Positions 57,464 to 64,000 of a stretch of DNA of 64,000 bases are shown here, in pieces. The DNA lies in contig NZ_QXMG01000028.1 in the NCBI RefSeq assembly GCF_003569765.1, forward strand, positions 1 to 64,000, given 5' to 3'. Source of the stretch: Caldimonas tepidiphila (GTDB lineage Bacteria > Pseudomonadota > Gammaproteobacteria > Burkholderiales > Burkholderiaceae_C). The position numbers and the translations under genes were made by a program. How positions within the stretch are numbered: position 1 is the stretch's first letter; every line of letters begins with the position of its first letter. Under the pieces are notes generated by a model. It was not told the DNA's origin. It saw only the letters and a list, made by a program, of their open reading frames with translations, and ran no database searches.

Positions 57464-57943
57464 ATGAAGCTCGTTGCCACCACCGCCAGTCGCGTCAGCG
57501 ACCACACCGCCCCGCCGGTGAACGACCGCATCGCCCAGCGCACCGAGGCGCGCATCGCCTACGCGGCCTACGCCGGTCATGTCTACATCGACCAGCGCCT
57601 CGAGGAGCTCGACCGCGAGTGGGACATCGAGCGCGTTCTGCAGGCCAATGCCTCGGCGCTGTCGATCGCGGGCGTGCTGCTCGGCACCTTCGTGAACCGG
57701 CGCTGGTACGCGCTGCCGGCCGGGGTCGCGGGCTTCCTGCTGCAGCACGCGGTACAGGGCTGGTGTCCGCCGCTGCCGCTGCTGCGCCGCCTGGGGGTGC
57801 GCACCGCCGAGGAGATCAACCGCGAGCGGTATGCGCTCAAGGCGCTGCGCGGCGACTTCGAGGGCATCACTGCCCGCGACGGCATCACCGGCCTCGGCAT
57901 GGTGCTGCAGGCGACCCGTCCCGACCACGCCACGCACCTCTGA
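57464..57943 (+). CDS. DUF2892-type small membrane protein
   Basis: 159 residues. A hydrophilic N-terminal half is followed by two closely spaced hydrophobic helices (NASALSIAGVLLGTF; WYALPAGVAGFLLQHAV) and the family-like tail CPPLPLLRRLGVRTAEEIN ending KALRGDF. This is the YgaP-like inner-membrane domain; DUF2892 proteins sometimes travel with rhodanese or sulfur genes, though none is joined here. Ribosome site AAAAGGAG. Function unknown. Confidence 0.78.
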   Translation: MKLVATTASRVSDHTAPPVNDRIAQRTEARIAYAAYAGHVYIDQRLEELDREWDIERVLQANASALSIAGVLLGTFVNRRWYALPAGVAGFLLQHAVQGWCPPLPLLRRLGVRTAEEINRERYALKALRGDFEGITARDGITGLGMVLQATRPDHATHL

Positions 57944-58486
57944 GCCGGCTGGCGCGCGGCGCCCCTGGGTCGCTCCGCCTGCATCTTGCGCCACGCGGCG
58001 CCTGCTGCATCGCGCTGGCGGGCGAGCTTGCGCCGGTCAGGCATGCACGTCATTCCCGCCTCATCGGAAAGGCGTTCCTGCAAAAGCTTCCTGTCCCTCC
58101 GCGACAGCGGCCGCACGCGTCCCGCTGCGCGCGACGACGCGATCCAGCGCCGCGAGTCCTCCCGGCACGCACGGCATGGGGAGGCAGCATGAGCCGGCGC
58201 CGCCTCATGCACGCCAAGGTCTGGCGCAAGCGGCGCCGCTCGCTTCCCGAGAGCGGGATCGGGACCCGGAACGCTGGAAGCTCAAGGCGGGGCTGCAGCG
58301 GTTCGGCCCGGCGGATGCTTGCGGAGCACGCGGCGGACGGTGCGACGGTGCAGTTCGGATGCTGGCCCGGCCGGCACCTGCGCGCTCATGCGCTCGCCGC
58401 AGATGGATCGAAACATTCCTTCGTTCTCCGCGGGGGCGTCTTGCGGGAAGCTGGCGGTCCAGGAAAGACAACGCCAAGGACTCCCG
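57944..58486. other. Gene-free stretch (543 bp) before the sulfate-binding gene
   Basis: No frame resembles a known protein. An ATG at 58190 has GGGGAGG upstream and an Arg-rich frame ([17 protein letters not shown]) but loses plausibility past about 30 residues and runs into the sulfate-binding gene in another frame. The right end should carry the promoter and leader of the sulfate locus; no clear -10/-35 pair was found. Confidence 0.5.
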
Positions 58487-59494
58487 ATGAAACGCAGCCC
58501 CCTTCTCGCCGCCCTCGCTTGCGCGGCCGCCCTGCTGTCCGCCGGGCCCGCCGCGGCCCGGGACCTCACGCTGCTCAACGTCTCCTACGACCCCACCCGC
58601 GAGCTCTACCAGGAGTTCAACAAGGACTTTGCCGCGCAGTGGAAGGCGAAGACCGGCGGCACTGTGAGCATCCGCACCTCCCACGGCGGCTCGGGCAAGC
58701 AGGCCCGCTCGGTGATCGACGGGCTCGAGGCCGACGTCGTCACGCTCGCGCTGGCCTACGACATTGACGAGATCGCCGCGAAGGCGAAGCTGCTGCCCCC
58801 GGGCTGGCAGCGGCGCCTGAAGCACAACAGCGCGCCCTACACCTCCACCATCGTGTTCCTGGTGCGCAAGGGCAATCCCAAGGGCATCAGGGACTGGGAC
58901 GACCTCGCCAGGCCGGGCGTGCAAGTCCTCACGCCGAACCCGAAGACCTCGGGCGGCGCGCGCTGGAACTACCTCGCGGCCTGGGGCTTCGCGAAGCAGA
59001 AGTACGGCTCGGACGCGAAGGCGCAGGAGTTCGTCGGCCGCATCCTCGCCAACGTGCCCGTGCTCGATAGCGGCGCGCGCGGCGCGACCACGAGCTTCGT
59101 CGAGCGCGGCCTCGGCGACGTACTGCTGGCCTGGGAGAACGAGGCGCTGCTGGCGATCAAGGAGCTCGGCCCCGACAGGTTCGACGTGGTCGCGCCCTCG
59201 GTCAGCATCCTGGCCGAGCCGCCGGTGGCAATCGTGGACAAGGTGGTCGACAAGCGCGGCACGCGGGCGGCGGCGCAGGCCTATCTCGATCACCTGTACT
59301 CGCCGCGCGGCCAGGAGATCGCGGCCCGGCACTACTTCCGCCCGATCGACCCGGCCGTGGCGGCGAAGCACGCGGCGCAGTTCCCCAAGCTCAAGCTCTT
59401 CACCGTCGACGAGGCCTTCGGCGGCTGGAGCCAAGCGCAGAAGATCCACTTCTCCGACGGCGGCACCTTCGACCGGGTCTTCACGCGGCGCTGA
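58487..59494 (+). CDS. Sulfate/thiosulfate-binding periplasmic protein (first copy)
   Basis: 335 residues. Signal peptide (about 1-24) and type II periplasmic-binding fold for sulfate: [43 protein letters not shown], and [18 protein letters not shown]. The ligand-contact Ser/Gly regions of Sbp are conserved. It is about two-thirds like the second copy downstream and lies 5' of a DUF305 gene. Possibly specialised for thiosulfate or for a different oxyanion than its neighbour; the sequence alone cannot tell. Confidence 0.92.
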   Translation: MKRSPLLAALACAAALLSAGPAAARDLTLLNVSYDPTRELYQEFNKDFAAQWKAKTGGTVSIRTSHGGSGKQARSVIDGLEADVVTLALAYDIDEIAAKAKLLPPGWQRRLKHNSAPYTSTIVFLVRKGNPKGIRDWDDLARPGVQVLTPNPKTSGGARWNYLAAWGFAKQKYGSDAKAQEFVGRILANVPVLDSGARGATTSFVERGLGDVLLAWENEALLAIKELGPDRFDVVAPSVSILAEPPVAIVDKVVDKRGTRAAAQAYLDHLYSPRGQEIAARHYFRPIDPAVAAKHAAQFPKLKLFTVDEAFGGWSQAQKIHFSDGGTFDRVFTRR

Positions 59495-59554
59495 GTGCCG
59501 GTGGGCACCACGCTTGCCCAGCGGGGGAGAGCCCGCCGGGACAAGGAGTCCTCC

Positions 59555-60040
59555 ATGCACCACCCCCTCTCCCGCCCCCGCCTCCGGCACCTGCTGCATG
59601 CCGGCGCGGTGGCGCTCGCGCTCGTGCTGCCCTGGGACACCGCCGCCTTAGGGCAGACACGCCCCGCCCCCGACACGCCGCCCTCGCGCCTCGGTACCGA
59701 CGGCGAGGGCACGCGCAGCACACCCGGCGCGACGATGCACCACCGTGCCGGCAGCGGCAGCACCGACCTGCATGCCGCGACGATGCGCGGCATGCAGCAG
59801 ATGGATGCGCTCGAGCCCAGCGGGAACGTCGACCAGGATTTCGCGGCGATGATGCGCGCCCACCACCAGGGCGCGATCGAGATGGCCCGCATCCAGCTCC
59901 AGCAGGGCAAGGACCCGACGCTGCGCCGGATGGCGCAGCAGATGATCGATCACCAGACGCGGGAGCTCGAGGTGCTGGAGCGCTGGCTGAAGGAGCATCC
60001 CCGGCCAGAGGCACCGGGAGTCCAGCCTGCGCCGCGCTGA
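59555..60040 (+). CDS. DUF305 exported protein
   Basis: 161 residues. Signal peptide (about 10-34) and a His/Met-rich, helical DUF305 domain: MMRAHHQGAIEMARIQLQQG and MAQQMIDHQTRELEVLERWL, with HHQGAIEMA and DHQTRE typical. Such domains have a ferritin-like bundle and are often near metal-resistance genes; the role is unclear. ACAAGGAG precedes the ATG. It is nested between two sulfate-binding-protein genes on the same strand, 60 bp after the first. Confidence 0.88.
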   Translation: MHHPLSRPRLRHLLHAGAVALALVLPWDTAALGQTRPAPDTPPSRLGTDGEGTRSTPGATMHHRAGSGSTDLHAATMRGMQQMDALEPSGNVDQDFAAMMRAHHQGAIEMARIQLQQGKDPTLRRMAQQMIDHQTRELEVLERWLKEHPRPEAPGVQPAPR

Positions 60041-60053
60041 AGAAGTGTGTCTT

Positions 60054-60097
60054 ATGCTTTTTCCGAATAAGCATCGGAAATTTGAATCCTTTTCCGA
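60054..60097. promoter_or_regulatory. AT-rich control region of the sulfate operon (possible CysB region)
   Basis: The 112-bp gap before the second sulfate-binding gene is unusually AT-rich. It contains inverted repeats ATGCTT (60054-60059)/AAGCAT (60069-60074) and TTTCCGA (60060-60066)/TCGGAAA (60074-60080), and a third TTTCCGA at 60092-60098. This suits a LysR-type (CysB) activator region, but the CysB consensus is too loose to be sure. Confidence 0.45.
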
Positions 60098-60152
60098 TGA
60101 AACAATTGGCACTAGCATTCGACCCTGCCTTCAACCGCCATCCTGAACGAAC

Positions 60153-61184
60153 ATGAAGCACTCCCGCCTTCCGCTTTCCGCCTCCTTGCTGCGCCGCGCG
60201 CTGCTCGGTGGCGCCGCCACTGTGCTGATGCTCGGCGCGAGCGGCCTCGCGCAGGCGCAGAACACGCTGCTCAACGTCAGCTACGACGTCTCGCGCGAGT
60301 TCTACAAGGACTACAACAAGGCCTTCGCCGCGCACTGGAAGAAGACCGCCGGCCAGGACGTGACGCTGAACCAGTCGCACGGTGGCTCGAGCAAGCAGGC
60401 GCGCGCGGTGATCGAGGGGCTGGATGCCGACGTGATCACGATGAACCAGGCGCTGGACATCGACGTGGTGGCCGACAAGGGCCTGCTCGCCGCCGACTGG
60501 GCCAAGCGCCTGCCGGACAACGCTGCCCCGACCAGCTCGCTGACCGTCTTCATGGTGCGCAAGGGCAATCCGAAGAACGTGAAGGACTGGGCCGATCTGG
60601 CGCGCCCGGGCGTTGCTGCCGTCATCCCGAACCCGAAGGTGACCGGTAACGGCCGCTACGGCTACCTCGCCGCCTGGGGCTCGGTCATCAAGGCCGGCGG
60701 CACGCCGCAGCAGGCGCGCGAGCAGACGCAGAAGATCTTTGCGCAGGTGCCGGTGTTCGACGGCGGCGGCCGCGCCGCCACCACCACCTTCGCGCAGCGC
60801 AACATCGGCGACGTGCTGGTGACCTTCGAGAGCGAGGTGCAGTCGATCGTCGAGGAGTTCGGCCAGAACTTCGAGATCATTTATCCGAAGCACACCATCC
60901 TGGCCGAGAACCCGGTGGCGGTGGTGGACAAGGTGGTCGACAAGAAGGGCTCGCGCAAGCTCGCCGAGGCCTACCTGAAGTACCTGTGGTCGCCCGAGGC
61001 GCAGGAGATCGCCGCGAAGCACAGCCTGCGTCCGCGCGACCCGAAGGTGCTGGCCAAGCACGCCGCGCAGTTCCCAAAGGTCAACGCCTTCACCGTCGAC
61101 GAGGTCTTCGGCGGCTGGAAGAAGGCGCAGGCCGAGCACTTCAACGACGGCGGCGTCTACGACCAGATCGTCGTGCGCCGCTGA
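60153..61184 (+). CDS. sbp: Sulfate-binding periplasmic protein
   Basis: 343 residues. Signal peptide (about 1-35, ending AQAQ), then [61 protein letters not shown] and the closing KKAQAEHFNDGGVYDQIV. Typical Sbp/CysP; delivers sulfate to CysTWA. It directly precedes cysT, cysW and cysA, and is probably the main binding subunit of this operon. Confidence 0.95.
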   Translation: MKHSRLPLSASLLRRALLGGAATVLMLGASGLAQAQNTLLNVSYDVSREFYKDYNKAFAAHWKKTAGQDVTLNQSHGGSSKQARAVIEGLDADVITMNQALDIDVVADKGLLAADWAKRLPDNAAPTSSLTVFMVRKGNPKNVKDWADLARPGVAAVIPNPKVTGNGRYGYLAAWGSVIKAGGTPQQAREQTQKIFAQVPVFDGGGRAATTTFAQRNIGDVLVTFESEVQSIVEEFGQNFEIIYPKHTILAENPVAVVDKVVDKKGSRKLAEAYLKYLWSPEAQEIAAKHSLRPRDPKVLAKHAAQFPKVNAFTVDEVFGGWKKAQAEHFNDGGVYDQIVVRR

Positions 61185-61274
61185 CGCCCCCGGGGCCGCC
61201 GCGGCCCCTGCCCTCTGCGCGCCGCGGCCCCCGGCCCGCGCCGTTCCCCGCCCTCCTCCCCGCCCCGTCCCGCG

Positions 61275-62108
61275 ATGCTCTTCTCCCGCACCCTGCTGCG
61301 GCGTCACAGCGTGCTGCCCGGCTTCGACCTGGCGCTCGGCTTCACGCTGCTCTACCTGAGCCTGATCGTGCTCATCCCGCTGTCGGCGGCCTTCCTGAAG
61401 ACCTTCACGATGACCTGGCCGCAGTTCTGGGACGCGGTCGCGTCGCCGCGCGTCGTGGCGTCCTACCGGCTGACCTTCGGCGCCTCGTTCGCCGCGGCGC
61501 TGATCAACGCGGTCTTCGGCCTCGTGATCGCCTGGGTGCTGGTGCGCTACGAGTTCCCGGCCAAGCGCCTCGTCGACGCGCTGGTGGACCTGCCCTTCGC
61601 GCTGCCCACGGCGGTGGCCGGCATCACGCTGACCGCGATCTACGCCGAGAACGGCTGGATCGGCCAGGTCCTGCCCTTCAAGGTCAGCTTCACGCCGACG
61701 GGCGTGTTCGTCGCGCTGCTCTTCATCGGCCTGCCCTTCGTCGTGCGCACGCTGCAGCCGGTGCTCGAGGACCTGTCCAAGGAGCTCGAGGAGGCGTCGG
61801 CGACGCTCGGCGCCTCGCGCTGGCAGACCTTCCGCCTCGTGATCCTGCCGATCCTGATGCCGGCGCTGCTGACCGGCTTCGCGCTCGCCTTCGCGCGCGC
61901 GCTCGGCGAGTACGGCAGCGTGATCTTCATCGCCGGCAACCTGCCGATGGTCAGCGAGATCACGCCGCTGATGATCATTTCCAAGCTGGAACAGTACGAC
62001 GTGCCCGGCGCGACCGCGATCGCCGTCGTGATGCTGGTGATGAGCTTCGCGATGCTGCTCGTGATCAACCTGCTGCAGGCCTGGACGCGCAAGCGCCAGG
62101 GAATGTGA
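61275..62108 (+). CDS. cysT: Sulfate ABC transporter permease CysT
   Basis: 277 residues, six helices. BPD-permease signature [21 protein letters not shown] (abridged to the EAA loop region, about residue 175-195) and the [20 protein letters not shown] block typical of CysT/CysU. Pairs with CysW, which starts one base after its stop. Confidence 0.95.
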   Translation: MLFSRTLLRRHSVLPGFDLALGFTLLYLSLIVLIPLSAAFLKTFTMTWPQFWDAVASPRVVASYRLTFGASFAAALINAVFGLVIAWVLVRYEFPAKRLVDALVDLPFALPTAVAGITLTAIYAENGWIGQVLPFKVSFTPTGVFVALLFIGLPFVVRTLQPVLEDLSKELEEASATLGASRWQTFRLVILPILMPALLTGFALAFARALGEYGSVIFIAGNLPMVSEITPLMIISKLEQYDVPGATAIAVVMLVMSFAMLLVINLLQAWTRKRQGM

Positions 62109-62109
62109 G

Positions 62110-63042
62110 ATGAGCCGACCGATTTCCCCCGCCACCCCGCTGGCCGACCCTGCCGGGGCGCCCCTGGCCGGCCCGCGCGAACCAGCCCGCCCGCTCCTGG
62201 CCGAGGCCACCGGGGAGCCCGCCTGGGTGCGCCGCACGCTGATCGGCGTGGCGCTGGTGTTCCTGACGGTGTTCCTGTTCGTGCCGCTCGTCGCGGTGTT
62301 CATCGAGGCCTTCAAGAAGGGCCTGGACGTCTACCTGGCGGCAATCACCGACGAGGACGCGGTCTCCGCGATCAAGCTGACGCTCATCGCCGCGGCGATC
62401 TCGGTGCCGCTGAACCTGGTCTTCGGCGTCGCGGCCGCCTGGGCGATCGCGAAGTTCGACTTCCGCGGCAAGAGCCTGATCCTCACGCTGATCGACCTGC
62501 CCTTCTCGGTGAGCCCGGTGATCGCGGGCCTGATCTTCATCCTCGTCTTCGGGCTGCAGGGCTGGCTCGGCGAGTGGCTGGCCGCGCACGACCTGAAGGT
62601 GATCTTCGCGGTGCCGGGCATCGTGCTGGCGACCGTCTTCATCACCTTCCCCTTCGTCGCGCGCGAGCTGATCCCGCTGATGCAGGCGCAGGGCCGCGAG
62701 CAGGAGGAGGCGGCCACGGTGCTGGGTGCCAGCGGCTGGCAGATGTTCCGCCGCGTCACGCTGCCCAACATCAAGTGGGCGCTGCTGTACGGCGTGATCC
62801 TGTGCAACGCCCGCGCGATGGGCGAGTTCGGCGCGGTGTCGGTGGTCTCGGGCCACATCCGCGGCCAGACCAACACGATGCCGCTGCACATCGAGATCCT
62901 CTACAACGAGTACCAGTTCGCCGCGGCGTTTGCCGTCGCGTCGCTGCTGGCGGGCCTGGCGCTCGTCACGCTGGTGCTGAAGTTCATCGTCGAGCGGCGC
63001 GTGCACGCACAGATGCGCGCCGCCAAGGAGTCATCGGAATGA
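62110..63042 (+). CDS. cysW: Sulfate ABC transporter permease CysW
   Basis: 310 residues. A Pro/Ala-rich N-tail (1-40) precedes six helices; the family blocks are [20 protein letters not shown] and the EAA loop [19 protein letters not shown], plus [20 protein letters not shown]. The stop overlaps the cysA start (ATGA), consistent with stoichiometric production of the complex. Confidence 0.95.
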   Translation: MSRPISPATPLADPAGAPLAGPREPARPLLAEATGEPAWVRRTLIGVALVFLTVFLFVPLVAVFIEAFKKGLDVYLAAITDEDAVSAIKLTLIAAAISVPLNLVFGVAAAWAIAKFDFRGKSLILTLIDLPFSVSPVIAGLIFILVFGLQGWLGEWLAAHDLKVIFAVPGIVLATVFITFPFVARELIPLMQAQGREQEEAATVLGASGWQMFRRVTLPNIKWALLYGVILCNARAMGEFGAVSVVSGHIRGQTNTMPLHIEILYNEYQFAAAFAVASLLAGLALVTLVLKFIVERRVHAQMRAAKESSE

Positions 63043-64000
63043 GCATCGAAGTCCGCAACCTGGAAAAACGCTTCGGCTCGCTGAAGGTCTGCGACCAGCT
63101 GAACCTGACGATCGGCTCGGGCGAGCTCGTCGCGCTGCTCGGCCCCTCGGGCTCGGGCAAGACGACGCTGCTGCGCATCATCGCGGGCCTCGAGCGCCCC
63201 GACGGCGGCAGCGTGCTGTTCCACGGCGAGGACGCCACCGGCACCAGCGTGCGCGACCGCAACGTCGGCTTCGTGTTCCAGCACTACGCGCTCTTTCCCC
63301 AGATGAGCATCTTCGAGAACGTGGCGTTCGGGCTGCGCGTGCGCCCGAAGGCCACGCGCCCCTCCGAGGCGAAGATCCGCGAGAAGGTGATGGAGTTGCT
63401 GAAGCTCGTGCAGCTCGACTGGCTCGCCGAGCGCTACCCGCACCAGCTCTCGGGCGGGCAGCGGCAGCGCATCGCGCTCGCGCGCGCGCTCGCGGTGGAG
63501 CCGAAGGTGCTGCTGCTCGACGAGCCCTTCGGCGCGCTCGACGCCAAGGTGCGCAAGGAGCTGCGCCGCTGGCTGCGCCGGCTGCACGACGAGATGCACG
63601 TCACCAGCGTCTTCGTCACGCACGACCAGGAGGAGGCGATGGAGGTCGCCGACCGCATCGTCGTGATGAACCAGGGCCGCATCGAGCAGGACGGCCCGCC
63701 CGACGAGGTCTACGACCGTCCGGCCACGCCCTTCGTGCTGCAGTTCCTCGGCGACGTGAACCTGTTCCACGCGCGCATCGACCACTCGCCGGGCCAGGGC
63801 GGCGCGCGGCCCGCCGAGGTGAGCTACGTGCGGCCGCACGAGCTGCAGATCCTGACCGCGCCGCAGCCGGGCAGCGTCGCCGCGACGCTCGTGCACACGC
63901 TCACCGTCGGCCCGAACACGCGGCTGGAGTTCCGTCGCGGCGACGGCAGCTACGTGGACGTCGAGCTGTCGCGCGACGAGTACAACGCGCTGCGCGAGCG
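63039..64000 (+). CDS. cysA: Sulfate/thiosulfate ABC transporter ATPase CysA (3' end cut off)
   Basis: First 320 residues. Walker [14 protein letters not shown]-loop [10 protein letters not shown], signature [16 protein letters not shown], Walker [13 protein letters not shown] and the switch [12 protein letters not shown] are complete. The C-terminal regulatory part ([10 protein letters not shown] and following) is present until the window ends. Drives sulfate or thiosulfate import with CysTW and Sbp. Confidence 0.95.
   Translation, partial: MSIEVRNLEKRFGSLKVCDQLNLTIGSGELVALLGPSGSGKTTLLRIIAGLERPDGGSVLFHGEDATGTSVRDRNVGFVFQHYALFPQMSIFENVAFGLRVRPKATRPSEAKIREKVMELLKLVQLDWLAERYPHQLSGGQRQRIALARALAVEPKVLLLDEPFGALDAKVRKELRRWLRRLHDEMHVTSVFVTHDQEEAMEVADRIVVMNQGRIEQDGPPDEVYDRPATPFVLQFLGDVNLFHARIDHSPGQGGARPAEVSYVRPHELQILTAPQPGSVAATLVHTLTVGPNTRLEFRRGDGSYVDVELSRDEYNALRE

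Noticed and set aside
58190-58486. Small Arg-rich frame with a good ribosome site upstream of the first sulfate-binding gene
   Set aside because: No recognisable protein, and the frame continues far into the sulfate-binding gene in the wrong phase; could still be a short leader peptide but not supportable.

Overview
The window is one continuous stretch of a very GC-rich (roughly 70%) proteobacterial chromosome. Gene content and order point to Burkholderiales, probably the Rubrivivax/Leptothrix/Caldimonas/Comamonadaceae side. Pointers are rsmB-DUF4390-ntrY-short ntrX, the metXW pair, a NorR-controlled di-iron protein, MurU, a TtuC-type tartrate dehydrogenase, a gram-negative trimeric porin, a type 2 PyrF and a cys sulfate transporter. 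I see no phage, transposase, CRISPR array or rRNA operon. Almost all genes are housekeeping or ordinary accessory genes with matching composition. The main exception is a lower-GC patch at about 1.9-3.4 kb, beside tRNA-Phe.

Layout: 1-1214 is the N-terminal part of a soluble tandem-HAMP sensor kinase, cut by the window edge. 1215-1923 is gene-free and carries a cluster of DnaA-box-like sites. 1924-3394 holds a uracil-DNA-glycosylase-like hypothetical gene and a RelA/SpoT-type HD hydrolase gene. Then, all on the minus strand, come tRNA-Phe with its own promoter and terminator, the rsmB-DUF4390-ntrY-ntrX operon, lemA, queC and proA. At 11.5-14.9 kb lie a Tat-exported PilJ-N protein and a nitric-oxide module: norR divergent from a RIC-like di-iron protein, with a sigma54 promoter and two NorR-type sites between them. 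14.9-25.1 kb holds topB, a SET-domain gene, birA, a SPOR gene, a GlyGly-CTERM-like S8 protease and tkt-gapA. 25.2-35.1 kb holds murU, hemerythrin, Na/Pi transporter, pepP, pyrF, a periplasmic binding protein, purB and the M48 protease/DUF898 pair.

35.3-46.5 kb has a GST, a NarL-like two-component pair, a SEC-C protein, a haloacetate-dehalogenase-like hydrolase, the metX-metW operon preceded by a SAM-II-type riboswitch, a metallo-beta-lactamase-fold hydrolase, hydroxypyruvate isomerase, a small lipoprotein and ackA. 46.5-57.9 kb has recQ, an MFS transporter, a ClC antiporter, DedA, ssb, a divergent metallophosphoesterase/nucleotidyltransferase pair, ttuC, a porin and a DUF2892 protein. 58.5-64 kb is a sulfate-uptake locus: two sulfate-binding proteins separated by a DUF305 gene, then cysT, cysW and cysA (cut by the right edge).

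Most useful observations: (i) a SAM-II-like riboswitch whose pseudoknot contains the metX Shine-Dalgarno, which also sets the metX start; (ii) a readable NorR/sigma54 control region that argues for an internal GTG start of the RIC-like gene; (iii) the DnaA-box cluster far from any dnaA gene; (iv) the lower-GC gene at the 3' side of tRNA-Phe; (v) a 51-bp in-frame loss in one HAMP repeat; (vi) the metallophosphoesterase/nucleotidyltransferase pair. No clearly new multi-gene defence or biosynthetic system is visible. All assignments come from reading the sequence and recalling families; no search was run.
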